Below, one piece after another: positions 1-8,760 of a DNA stretch of 46,707 bases (position 1 is the first letter of the stretch; each line of letters begins with the position of its first letter). The notes below the pieces were generated by a model that worked only from the letters and a program-made list of their open reading frames with translations, was not told the DNA's origin and did no database searches. Origin of the DNA: a virus. A program made the translations under genes and the position numbers. Where the stretch lies: positions 1 through 46,707 of the IMG/VR virus record IMGVR_UViG_3300030328_005162; one strand, 5' to 3'.

Positions 1-3000
1 GAAGGTACGGGTGATTTTAGCTTCATGCCAAATCAATCAACCAATGCTGTAGTATTTAGGTATGACGGGAATGTTGGTATCAATACTTCAAGTCCTAGTG
101 CAAAATTACATATCCAAAGTGACGGATCGCATGACGAAGGGGCAGAGATAGTATTAAAGCATGCTAATAACAATACCACTGATATCGTTTCTACGTTATC
201 ATTTCAAAATAGCATTGGTCAGGTAGCAATGATTCAAGGCGGAACTACAGGCGCTAATAATACTGGTTATATTTCATTTTTTACAGACAACGCCGGTACA
301 TCTTCAGAGAAAGTACGTATTATTGGTGACGGCAAAGTTGGTATAGGAACAGCTACTCCGGGGTCAAATACTCCTCTTCATATATATACAAATTCAGCTA
401 GTGATCAAACTATACTGCTCGATAATGACAGCTCTGGTCAGACAGGTATAACATTACGAACTGATCGCAGTAGTGATGGTAACGCTCATCATTTTTTGTA
501 TTTTGAAGCGCCTGATAGCGATGGTAATAACACTCGTTTTGCTAAAATTAGATCATTTGTAGTGGATAATACAAGTGGGACTGAAGATGGCGCGTTAAGA
601 TTTAGCGTCATGGCTGGTGGGAATGATACAGAGTCGATGACTATTTCGGCAAGGAGCGGTGTATCAGATATTGGTTTTGTAGGTATAGGTACAAACGCTC
701 CCGCTTTCCCGCTGCAGGTTTATGGTGACAATCAAACAAATGGATCTGCAAAAAGAATAGTTGCTTTCTTAGATACAACTAGCGCAGCAGCAGGTACGGG
801 AGCAGGCATAGCTTTAGGTGGCTATATAAATGGAACCAGTTCAGCCATAAATGACTTTGGCGTAATACAGGGAATTAAAGAAAACGGTACTGCAGACAAC
901 TATGCAAGTGCTCTTACTTTCCATACGCGAGCTAATGGAGCTAACACTGCTGAGCAAATGCGGATTACTTCTGCGGGAAGACTTGGTATAGGAACCGCAA
1001 CGCCGAATAACGTTCTTTCAGTGTTTGAGGGCAGTAGCGCAGTAGCTATGGGTGAGTATTCCAGCGGCGCAGTAATATGGTTAGATGGCGCTAATGGAGA
1101 TTTTTCTGGAGGAGACTATTTTAATATAAGAGCTAACAACTCTGCGCAACTTACTTTTGGTTATGCAGGAGGGGAGCAGCTTTATCTTACTTCTAATGGT
1201 AAGCTTGGAGTGGGTACACCCAGTGGAAGTGCCAGATTTAATGTTAAATCCACTGGCTCAACAGTAAATCAAATAACGGTCACTCATTCTGGAAATACGG
1301 TTGAAATTGCTCAGTTAGGACAAAGCGCTAACGGGAGTTCAGCCGGAGCTTTACTCCTAAAAAACAACGGCGGAACGGATAAAATATATTTGGATGCGGC
1401 AGGGAGCTCTTATTTCAGGGGTGGCAGTATAACGGTTGGAGTTGATGATACTGGTCATGATGTTCGCTTATATGGAGCAACATCTAGCAGGTATTGGGAA
1501 TGGGATGAGTCAGACGACTTAGTGAGACAAAGAGATGGGGTTAAAACCACTTTTGGTAATGGGACTGATTTAATGATTTGGCATGACGGTTCAAATTCAT
1601 ATGTCCAACAGGGATCAAATGCGGGTAATTTAAATTTTACAAATTCTGGTGGCTCAAAGTTCTCGGTCATTATGAAACATGCTGGTGCAGTGGAGCTTTA
1701 TTACAATGGCACTAAAACGTTTGAGACTGTTAGTAATGGAGTAATAATTAATATATCTGCTGGTTATTTATTCGGCGGGGATGGTGAAATATTAGCAGGG
1801 CAGGATACGGGCGGTTATTATTATGCAACGGGAGCAGGTCAAAATGTAAGCAAGCCAGTTTTCATTGGAGACAATGCAACTTACATTAAGATGAAGGTAG
1901 GCGACACAGAGAGGTTTAGGGTTACTACTTCAGGTGTGACTGTTACTGGCGACGCTATTTTTGGTTCTAATACAACAAAATTAAAAACATACAGCGACTC
2001 AACCTACTCTGGTATATACAACGGAAGCTCTTTAGGTAGTGACGAGGCCATATACTTCGGAGCAGGAGTCACTTACTTTTACAATGACGGAGCAACCTCT
2101 CTAGTTATTGCTGCTAATAAACGTGTTCAGTTGCAAGCAACAGACTATCAGATGCAGTACCAAAGCGGCTCGCATATTTGGTTTACAAGGCTCACCTCAG
2201 GCGGAACATTTGCAATCCATAAAAATGGCGTCGGCGATTATTTTCAGATAGGAACCAGCGGAGTTGCGGTTTTCCCTAGCGCGTCTGTTGGGATAAAGGA
2301 TACTAACCCTCAAACCACTTTAGCAGTAAACGGGGAGGCGAGTTTCGGCGATGGAAGTCGATTAAGTTTAATTGGATTAAGTATAGCTTCGAGCTCCGCG
2401 AGCCCGAATATTAAAATTAGAACAAAAATTCCTTTCGCTTTAGGCTCCGCAGATTTCACAGTTAATCTTAAAGGCTTCATTTATGGTAACGCAGAGACAG
2501 CCAACCTAACTATTTGTTGGCACTACTACAATAGCACTTTTTATAACGCTTCGTGCAGTTCCGCAGGGGGATGGGCGCCTACTGTCCAATTATCTGCGGA
2601 AGATTGGGATTCATCAGGAACTAAGAAGGTTTGTATTTGCCTTAGTACTCCGGGTTATTGGGTTAAAATGTACGTGGAGAGCATGTTTAGTCATAGTTAT
2701 AATGACGCTTATGCTGATGGATGGACTTGGGTTGACGGGACTGCTTCAGGGACAGGAAACGATTTAGCAACGGCAAGTTATAAAGCTGATTTCGGCCGCG
2801 GTTTTAAAATGGAGAATACTGGCGTTGTATCAGTTGGCAACAACTTTACAATTCCTCAAGGAAACATATTATATTTAGATGGCGGTTCTAATACCTATAT
2901 TTACTCTGACACGGCAGATTCTATTTCTTATGCCACCAACAGTGGTATTCGCCTAATAACTAATAACTCAGGACTCACTATACCTTCAAACAACAATTTA

Positions 3001-4782
3001 AGTTTAGGTAACGGCGCGAATAACACAGGGCTATTCAGATTTTATAACAATAACTCTACCGCTCATTATATTGACTGGAAATCTACGGGGGCTAGGGCAT
3101 ATCAATTTTTAGGATCATCTTCAAGTGGTGATTATTCAACTACATTTAAAAATGCAGGGTCAGGGGGGCATGATTTATATATTGGTGGACAATTAAATGT
3201 TTCAGATGATGCGTTAAGTACAACTAGGTTTTGGGTTAGTACATCTGGAGTAGTCCAATGGGGTTCTGGAGCTGCTCACGGAACATTAACATGGGATACA
3301 GATAAAGCTGTTATCGGCGGTATTGGTACAAATAATTTATCATTAGTCGCAGAGGGAACAGAGGTTGTTAACTCCACCAGTAGCACTTGGGACTTCAAAA
3401 AAGAAGCAAGGTTTCCGAATAATACAGGATTATATTGGTTGCATGCAGATGGTTCTGCAACAGCGGGAATTAAACTGGATACTTCGGACCACTTGGACTT
3501 TAGAACTGGCGGCTCTAATGGTCGGATGATCCTTGATGATAACGGGAACTTAGGTATTGGTTATAATCCTACTGGAGCTCGTCTAGAAGTTCAGAAGGGC
3601 TCCGGAAATATTTTTAAATGCCGCGGAGATTCCAACAATACCCGATTTGAAGTAGGCGCGAGTGGCGCTTGCACTATTGAAGCCAACACTGGTAATTACC
3701 CTTTAAAAATTACTAACGCTGATTCGGGTGAGACAGGGCTACACGTTTCAGGCTGTTCGGCAATGATAGGCAGAACAAACGTAGCCACCAGCTACAATGC
3801 AAACGATTACGATTTGTTCCTAGGAAATGGAAATAATGATGGAACCACATTATTATTGTATAATTATGCCGGGAACTACCATTCTGCTTTAGTTAGATAC
3901 CACAATAACACATTAAAGTTAGGCCTTAATAACAGTAACAGTGCAGATAGTATATTCGGGACAACTGCTATTAGCGTTACAAATACGGGCGTTGGGATAG
4001 GGGTGGCTGCTCCCACTTCGCTTCTTCACGTAACGGGTGATCAAGGTAATGGTACATTTTTAGCTTACATATACAACAGTGGAACTCAATCAGAAGATAA
4101 TGGACTTAATGTTCAAGTAGCATCTTCGGGAAGTTCAGCTCAGGCTCTTAGAGTTAACACTGGAGGAGATTCTAACGCTTTTATAGTCGCTGGAGATGGT
4201 CAAGTTGGAGTCGGATTTTCGCCAAGCAGTTTTGGTCAAAAATTTAATGTTAATGGAAACACGTATCTAAGCGGATCAGTTGGGATAGGGGATTCTACCC
4301 CCTCTTACAAGTTGGATGTTGCAGGAACTGGTAGATTTACTAATGACGTTACTATATCAGGAAATGTTGGAATTAACGGTTTTAGCCCTAGTAGCAGTTA
4401 TGGCCTCCAAGTTGGCGGTAATGCTCAAGTTTCTGGCTCTTTCTACGCAAGTAGTAAATCTTTCTTGATCGATCACCCAACTAAAGAAAATAAAAAATTA
4501 GAACATGGCTGTTTGGAAGGTCCTGAATTTGGAGTCTATCACCGAGGCAGAGCTCAATCTAATACTATTACTTTGCCAGATTACTGGACGGGCCTTGTGA
4601 GAGAAGACTCAATCACAGTACAGCTAACACCAAAAGGCTCATTTCAACATTTATATGTGGTTAGTCAGTCGTTAACTGAGATAGTAATCGGCGCTGCTGA
4701 CGGCGAAACAATTGACTGTTTCTACACAATTTATGGGGAAAGAGCCGATATAGATAGGCTCGAAGTTGAAAAAGAAGTGTAA
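1..4782 (+). CDS. Large tail fibre protein, 5' end outside the window
   Basis: Probable receptor-binding or side tail fibre on the virion. The frame is open from base 1 (eight codons precede the first ATG at 25), so the true start lies upstream and at least 1593 residues are present. The protein is built from irregular repeats of the form VGIGTxxPxxxLHV, for example near bases 76, 340, 685, 985, 1207, 2287, 3553, 3991, 4207, 4285 and 4375. Such repeats are typical of trimeric beta-structured fibre shafts. Gly, Ser, Thr and Asn are very abundant. The last ~110 residues (from about base 4450, SKSFLIDHP then LEHGCLEGPEFGVYHRG) form a distinct C-terminal domain that I associate with fibre tips of marine phages; it lacks the usual SDxRLKxNI start of a peptidase S74 chaperone. 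The next gene starts 11 nt after the stop. Fibre class is well supported; the receptor is unknown. Confidence 0.88.
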   Translation, partial: EGTGDFSFMPNQSTNAVVFRYDGNVGINTSSPSAKLHIQSDGSHDEGAEIVLKHANNNTTDIVSTLSFQNSIGQVAMIQGGTTGANNTGYISFFTDNAGTSSEKVRIIGDGKVGIGTATPGSNTPLHIYTNSASDQTILLDNDSSGQTGITLRTDRSSDGNAHHFLYFEAPDSDGNNTRFAKIRSFVVDNTSGTEDGALRFSVMAGGNDTESMTISARSGVSDIGFVGIGTNAPAFPLQVYGDNQTNGSAKRIVAFLDTTSAAAGTGAGIALGGYINGTSSAINDFGVIQGIKENGTADNYASALTFHTRANGANTAEQMRITSAGRLGIGTATPNNVLSVFEGSSAVAMGEYSSGAVIWLDGANGDFSGGDYFNIRANNSAQLTFGYAGGEQLYLTSNGKLGVGTPSGSARFNVKSTGSTVNQITVTHSGNTVEIAQLGQSANGSSAGALLLKNNGGTDKIYLDAAGSSYFRGGSITVGVDDTGHDVRLYGATSSRYWEWDESDDLVRQRDGVKTTFGNGTDLMIWHDGSNSYVQQGSNAGNLNFTNSGGSKFSVIMKHAGAVELYYNGTKTFETVSNGVIINISAGYLFGGDGEILAGQDTGGYYYATGAGQNVSKPVFIGDNATYIKMKVGDTERFRVTTSGVTVTGDAIFGSNTTKLKTYSDSTYSGIYNGSSLGSDEAIYFGAGVTYFYNDGATSLVIAANKRVQLQATDYQMQYQSGSHIWFTRLTSGGTFAIHKNGVGDYFQIGTSGVAVFPSASVGIKDTNPQTTLAVNGEASFGDGSRLSLIGLSIASSSASPNIKIRTKIPFALGSADFTVNLKGFIYGNAETANLTICWHYYNSTFYNASCSSAGGWAPTVQLSAEDWDSSGTKKVCICLSTPGYWVKMYVESMFSHSYNDAYADGWTWVDGTASGTGNDLATASYKADFGRGFKMENTGVVSVGNNFTIPQGNILYLDGGSNTYIYSDTADSISYATNSGIRLITNNSGLTIPSNNNLSLGNGANNTGLFRFYNNNSTAHYIDWKSTGARAYQFLGSSSSGDYSTTFKNAGSGGHDLYIGGQLNVSDDALSTTRFWVSTSGVVQWGSGAAHGTLTWDTDKAVIGGIGTNNLSLVAEGTEVVNSTSSTWDFKKEARFPNNTGLYWLHADGSATAGIKLDTSDHLDFRTGGSNGRMILDDNGNLGIGYNPTGARLEVQKGSGNIFKCRGDSNNTRFEVGASGACTIEANTGNYPLKITNADSGETGLHVSGCSAMIGRTNVATSYNANDYDLFLGNGNNDGTTLLLYNYAGNYHSALVRYHNNTLKLGLNNSNSADSIFGTTAISVTNTGVGIGVAAPTSLLHVTGDQGNGTFLAYIYNSGTQSEDNGLNVQVASSGSSAQALRVNTGGDSNAFIVAGDGQVGVGFSPSSFGQKFNVNGNTYLSGSVGIGDSTPSYKLDVAGTGRFTNDVTISGNVGINGFSPSSSYGLQVGGNAQVSGSFYASSKSFLIDHPTKENKKLEHGCLEGPEFGVYHRGRAQSNTITLPDYWTGLVREDSITVQLTPKGSFQHLYVVSQSLTEIVIGAADGETIDCFYTIYGERADIDRLEVEKEV

Positions 4783-4788
4783 TTTTAG
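4777..4788 (+). promoter_or_regulatory. Possible GTGTAAT-type phage promoter
   Basis: GTGTAATTTTAG lies 17 nt before the ATG at 4794. It matches the motif found before other genes here, but its first six bases are also the last Val codon and stop of the fibre gene, so chance is a real alternative. Confidence 0.3.
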
Positions 4789-4793
4789 AAAAG

Positions 4794-5411
4794 ATGAAAA
4801 TTGTCGATATAGCAGATGAACTTTACAGGGAGCTCGGAGAACCTTCGAGTATATCAATTCCCGCCATTTCTTTTTGGATTAGGAGTAATGTCGGCGAATT
4901 AAATAACAGGATTAATACTACTTTTAAAATAGTAGACTATGGCTCAGATGCTTACGAGTTTTCAGGGAGCTTTATAGCGCCCGAAAACGAGCCTCAAGTT
5001 TATAACGAGGCTACAGGCGCTCTTGGTCTTTCAATAAGCGGGAATCAAGGTGAGTCTTCCACCCCCGCGATAGTTTCAATTCAAGCAGAAGAAGCGGCCG
5101 TTCTTAAAAAAATGTACATTGTTCATTATTATGATCAACAAATAAGGAGCACGGTAGGGGCAGCTTCCACTGATCCAGTGGTAGAGGTAGCTTCAGACGG
5201 TTCTCGCGTTCGTAAAATAAATAAAAATGAATTGAGTAAGACTTATTTAGCATTGAAAAAGGAAGAGTATCAAGAGTTAACTGATATGATAAACGCTTAC
5301 AAATTAAGGAAAGCCTCTCCTGTTCAAGTTGCTGGTGACGATACTGTAAGGGGGTATTACTACTCTAATAACGAAGGGTTCCCTTATAATAGAATTATTT
5401 ATCCTGTATAA
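4794..5411 (+). CDS. Virion protein, possible neck/head-completion protein
   Basis: A 205-residue protein of no family I recognise with certainty. The N-terminus (VDIADELYRELGEPSSIS, then ISFWIRSNVGELNNRI) is a predicted helical segment of the kind seen in head-tail connector and neck proteins of tailed phages. The middle is mixed, and the C-terminal half contains a charged helix around residues 140-165. Its place between a fibre gene and a run of small structural genes that leads into the tail tube genes supports a connector or neck role. The stop is 2 nt before the next ATG, so the genes are co-transcribed. A function as head-completion protein is inferred from position only. Confidence 0.5.
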   Translation: MKIVDIADELYRELGEPSSISIPAISFWIRSNVGELNNRINTTFKIVDYGSDAYEFSGSFIAPENEPQVYNEATGALGLSISGNQGESSTPAIVSIQAEEAAVLKKMYIVHYYDQQIRSTVGAASTDPVVEVASDGSRVRKINKNELSKTYLALKKEEYQELTDMINAYKLRKASPVQVAGDDTVRGYYYSNNEGFPYNRIIYPV

Positions 5412-5413
5412 TT

Positions 5414-5851
5414 ATGGCATCTTTAATACCAGCGTCAGAGGCAACTGTTTTTAAAACAGCTTTAGCTGATCATTTTGATACGTTTAAGGCGACTATTACA
5501 GTAAACAAAGAGCCTGCTAGAACTGTTACTTTGGCGGCCGATCAAAATATTTACGCAGGATATGGAGCGCCGAAAACTCAAGTCACCTATACTCCCGTCA
5601 ATCAGTCATTTAGCGCTATTATAAACTATAAAGAAAATCAACCTTTGGAATATCAAGACGAGCTTAAAGTCATGATAGAAAAAGGTGATGTTAGGATTAA
5701 AGTAGAATTAGATTGTAAAAATTATATCGATAAAGGAAAAACTGAGTCTATTGAAATAAATGGAAGCCTTTTTAATGTCGTAAGCTCAGACGGCGCAAGA
5801 TTTTTTATTGGTCAAACCTACTATGTGTATTATTTGGAGGCTACAACTTAA
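5414..5851 (+). CDS. Small virion protein, possible head-closure or connector
   Basis: A 145-residue protein with no signal peptide or membrane segment. The second half alternates hydrophobic and polar residues (for example DVRIKVELDCKNYI and GQTYYVYYLEA), suggesting a small beta-rich fold like that of head-closure (stopper) proteins. It starts 3 nt after the preceding stop, and its own TAA overlaps the ATG of the next gene by one base (TAATG), so translation is probably coupled. I do not recognise a specific family; the role is inferred from position, size and predicted fold. Confidence 0.45.
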   Translation: MASLIPASEATVFKTALADHFDTFKATITVNKEPARTVTLAADQNIYAGYGAPKTQVTYTPVNQSFSAIINYKENQPLEYQDELKVMIEKGDVRIKVELDCKNYIDKGKTESIEINGSLFNVVSSDGARFFIGQTYYVYYLEATT

Positions 5852-6483
5852 TGTCTAGAAGATCAAAAAGAAGTCAAATAGACATAAATAAAATCCTTAA
5901 AACTCTTTCAGTTACAGTACCCAAAGGATTAGAAAAATTAGCGAATAGACAAGCTAAAAAGAAAGCCGATCAAATAAAAAAAGAAGTTTTAAAGGAATTT
6001 GACAAACACGAAGTAACTCAAGAAATAAAAAAAGGTCCCAGTGGCAAATCGAGTAGCTTATTGGGAGGAAGAGGTAACTTTTTTGGCTTTTTAGGGTTTG
6101 AAAAAAACTCCCAACCCGTAACGATGTTAAGAGAAGTTTTGGATGCCTCTTTTTATGTTACTAGTAAAAAAGGGAGAGTGGTAAGGGTAAACAAAAATAC
6201 TTTTAGGATTGAATTTGATGTAAGGGTTCCAAATCAACTGGAAATTTATGGGGCAACTCCTCTGCCTTGGACTACTAAAAGTTGGGTTCAAGGGGTAGAG
6301 AAAGGGATAACTAACTATGGTAAAACAGTTTTTCAACCCCGAAAAGGGTCTGGATTTTTGTACGATAAACATAGTCGTTCAGGGGTTGCCCTACAGACAA
6401 GTAGGCAAATTAATTTTATTAAATTCTCTCCTACTCCATATATAATGGAAATATTAGACAAAGCTCGAAATAAACTAAAATGA
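5851..6483 (+). CDS. Basic virion protein, possible tail-completion (HK97 gp10-like)
   Basis: A 210-residue, strongly basic protein. Residues 1-60 are Lys/Arg-rich and helical (QAKKKADQIKKEVLKEF). A beta-rich part follows (FRIEFDVRVPNQLEIYG), and the C-terminal segment is SPTPYIMEILDKARNKL. A basic N-terminal helix, a beta core and a terminal helix resemble HK97 gp10-like tail-completion proteins, and this is the expected place for one (between connector and tube genes). Both ends overlap neighbouring genes, TAATG at the start and ATGA at the end. Family assignment is tentative. Confidence 0.4.
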   Translation: MSRRSKRSQIDINKILKTLSVTVPKGLEKLANRQAKKKADQIKKEVLKEFDKHEVTQEIKKGPSGKSSSLLGGRGNFFGFLGFEKNSQPVTMLREVLDASFYVTSKKGRVVRVNKNTFRIEFDVRVPNQLEIYGATPLPWTTKSWVQGVEKGITNYGKTVFQPRKGSGFLYDKHSRSGVALQTSRQINFIKFSPTPYIMEILDKARNKLK

Positions 6484-7343
6484 AGGCTCAATTTGACAAC
6501 CAAGTAATGTCCAGCTTCTTGTTATGGTTTGACCATACATTATTAGATAAAGGTGACGCTTACCAAAATACAACTGGGCAATTCTATAGCGTGTCTGACG
6601 ATTATTTTGGTTACGATACTTACGCTAGTTCATATTCTCAATTTGTATCTGACGCATCTATAACTGGCGCTACAATTCCAACAGGGCTTTATGCAGGTAA
6701 TACTTTAGTTAACGTTGGAGAAGGAGGAAGCGATGGACTTTACGCTATAGACTATGGAAATGGTAGATCATATTGGTCTGGGGCTCAGTCTAGTAATGTT
6801 ACTGGCAGTTTCGCCATAAAAGATTTTAATGTATATCTTACTAGTAGGACGGAAGATGAAATTCTGTTTCAGAGCCAATACACAAACAGAAATAAAATAT
6901 CTTCAGTAGTTCCGACTGGGCTTGAGCCAGATACTTTAACTTATCCAGTAGTTTATATAAAAAATGATGGAAGTAATAATGAACCTTTTGCTTTCGGCGG
7001 CCAAGATAACACAATTATAAACGTGAGAGCGATAGTCATAGCTGATAGTCAATTCGACATAGATGCTATAGGGTCATTATTTCGGGATAGAAGATTTGAG
7101 CAAATAGGGATTCTGGAGCCTTCTGAGATGCCATTTAATCAATTTGGTTATTACAGAAGTTCTCAGTATGATTATACTGGGATAGTAAACGGAAAAGGAA
7201 GTGACCAGCAGTTATACGTAGAGGATGTAAATATTTCGCGTTTTGATAGGGTTTTAGAAAACGAAGTTAGAAAATTTAATCCCAATGTTTACTCTACCTT
7301 AATTGATTTTGAGGTTAGTAAGATCAGAACTCCCCGACAATAG
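6480..7343 (+). CDS. Virion protein upstream of tail tube genes, possible tail terminator
   Basis: A 287-residue protein rich in Tyr, Ser and Gly without signal peptide or membrane segments. The middle (INVRAIVIADSQFDIDAIGSLFRDRRF) looks like a beta strand followed by a helix, and the C-terminus ends in VYSTLIDFEVSKI. It overlaps the previous gene by ATGA and is the last gene before a 62-bp gap that precedes the tube genes. Its position is that of a tail terminator or completion protein in siphoviruses, but the length is greater than usual and I cannot name a family. Confidence 0.4.
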   Translation: MKAQFDNQVMSSFLLWFDHTLLDKGDAYQNTTGQFYSVSDDYFGYDTYASSYSQFVSDASITGATIPTGLYAGNTLVNVGEGGSDGLYAIDYGNGRSYWSGAQSSNVTGSFAIKDFNVYLTSRTEDEILFQSQYTNRNKISSVVPTGLEPDTLTYPVVYIKNDGSNNEPFAFGGQDNTIINVRAIVIADSQFDIDAIGSLFRDRRFEQIGILEPSEMPFNQFGYYRSSQYDYTGIVNGKGSDQQLYVEDVNISRFDRVLENEVRKFNPNVYSTLIDFEVSKIRTPRQ

Positions 7344-7372
7344 GAAAATAATTTCACTTTTAGGCATATTAA

Positions 7373-7389
7373 CTGTAAATTAAAATAAG
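7373..7389 (+). promoter_or_regulatory. Variant GTGTAAT-type motif before first tube gene
   Basis: CTGTAAATTAAAATAAG sits in the 62-bp gap before the first tube gene, 33 nt upstream of its ATG. It departs from the consensus at the first base and is weaker than the other copies. A highly expressed tube gene would be expected to have its own promoter. Confidence 0.25.
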
Positions 7390-7405
7390 AAATAGGAATT
7401 TTACA

Positions 7406-8746
7406 ATGGCAACTAGAAATCGAGTAATTTATCAAAGTGAGGCTGTTTACGTAAGTCAAAGTGGTTATAATGGGGACTTAACAACTACAAGTGGCTATGC
7501 ACCATCTACAAAAGGATTCCCAACAGTAGTTGACGCAAATGCACGAGATTCTGTAATGGATCTTCATCGAGTGCAAAGTGCAAATTATAGCTTCAGTATA
7601 TCTCGTCAAGACGTGAATCAGTTTGGAGAACTCGCTTCAATTGATCGCATCATTACTGAGACTCCTACTGTCAGCTTGGATACTTCTTACATCTTGGCTA
7701 ATTTGGACAATGAGCATAAATTAGGATTTGAGGTTACTCCTAGTGGTGTGGCAGCTGCGAATATGGTTTCGTGTATTTCAGGAATTATTAATAGTGATTC
7801 GAATGCCCACCAAAAAGATTACTTTATATTAACAACCAAAGAAGGTTCTGATGCTATCGCTAATACAAATACTGGGAAATACGAAAGTATTATTGGTATT
7901 GGTAATGGATTTCTTAGTTCTTATAGCTCCGAAGCTGCGGTAGGTGGTCTACCTACAGCTAGCATTTCTGTTGAAGCTATGAATATGAACTTTAATACCA
8001 TAGCGACAGGGGATCAAATAAGTACCCTTGAGCCTGCCGTCACGGGAGGGAAAGGATTTAGGTTTAACGGTACTAGTGATGTTCTTTCAGGTATATCAGG
8101 AATTAACCCTGCGATTAATCCTACAGATGGCACTTCAGTCAACAAAAACGTAGTTCTTCCTATTCCTACGACAAGCGCTTCAGGAGCAGGGGCTGGTTTA
8201 ATCTCAGCTCTTCGTCCGGGAGACATTACTTTAAGTTTAATTGCTGGAGGCGGTGCTTTAAACGATGCTTTAATGAATACTTCTGCGACTACCGATGATT
8301 TACTTGTTGGAGCAGATATTAAAGACGCTCACATTCAAAGCTTTACTTTGAGTTTCGATATGAGCCGTACTCCTATCCAAAAACTAGGAACCCGTTTCGC
8401 TTTTGCTCGACCCGTTGACTTTCCTATAACAGCAAGCTTAAGTATTGATGCTATTCTGGCAGATTTAACCACGGGAACAGTAAGCGATATAATTGATTGC
8501 GACTCAAGTTATGACGCTATAATTAAAATGAAGGATCCACGTTTATGTGGGGCTGGTGCTGACCGTCAAGTAGCGGTAGCGTACCTCGCTCGTGACCTTA
8601 AGATTGATAGTGAATCTTTTACTTCATCTATTGGTGATAATAAGAGCGTAACTCTTGACTTTAGTTGTCAGATTGGTGGTCCGGAACAGACAAATGTCGG
8701 AGTGTTTATGAGCGGCTTTTATAACAGGCAAGGACTAGCTAACTAA
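7406..8746 (+). CDS. Tail tube-like structural protein, paralogue 1
   Basis: A 446-residue protein, probably the major tail tube subunit or one of two. The N-terminus (RNRVIYQSEAVYVSQ) and the core (NYSFSISRQDVNQFGELA, then IDRIITETPTVSL) are nearly the same in the next gene. The chain appears to contain two tube-like halves: the first carries GFLSSYS and LPTASISVEAMNMNF, the second QSFTLSFDMSRTPIQKLG and a terminal SESFTSSIGDNKSVTLDFS. The same two-half pattern is visible in the three proteins at 29992-32653. It sits just upstream of the terminator, chaperone-position genes and tape measure gene, as tube genes do in siphoviruses. Tube identity is inferred from position, copy number and beta-rich pattern. 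Confidence 0.65.
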   Translation: MATRNRVIYQSEAVYVSQSGYNGDLTTTSGYAPSTKGFPTVVDANARDSVMDLHRVQSANYSFSISRQDVNQFGELASIDRIITETPTVSLDTSYILANLDNEHKLGFEVTPSGVAAANMVSCISGIINSDSNAHQKDYFILTTKEGSDAIANTNTGKYESIIGIGNGFLSSYSSEAAVGGLPTASISVEAMNMNFNTIATGDQISTLEPAVTGGKGFRFNGTSDVLSGISGINPAINPTDGTSVNKNVVLPIPTTSASGAGAGLISALRPGDITLSLIAGGGALNDALMNTSATTDDLLVGADIKDAHIQSFTLSFDMSRTPIQKLGTRFAFARPVDFPITASLSIDAILADLTTGTVSDIIDCDSSYDAIIKMKDPRLCGAGADRQVAVAYLARDLKIDSESFTSSIGDNKSVTLDFSCQIGGPEQTNVGVFMSGFYNRQGLAN

Positions 8747-8760
8747 AATATTAAAATATC

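Noticed and set aside
4450-4782. Peptidase S74 chaperone at the fibre end
   Set aside because: The SDxRLKxNI start and Ser-Lys dyad context are absent.
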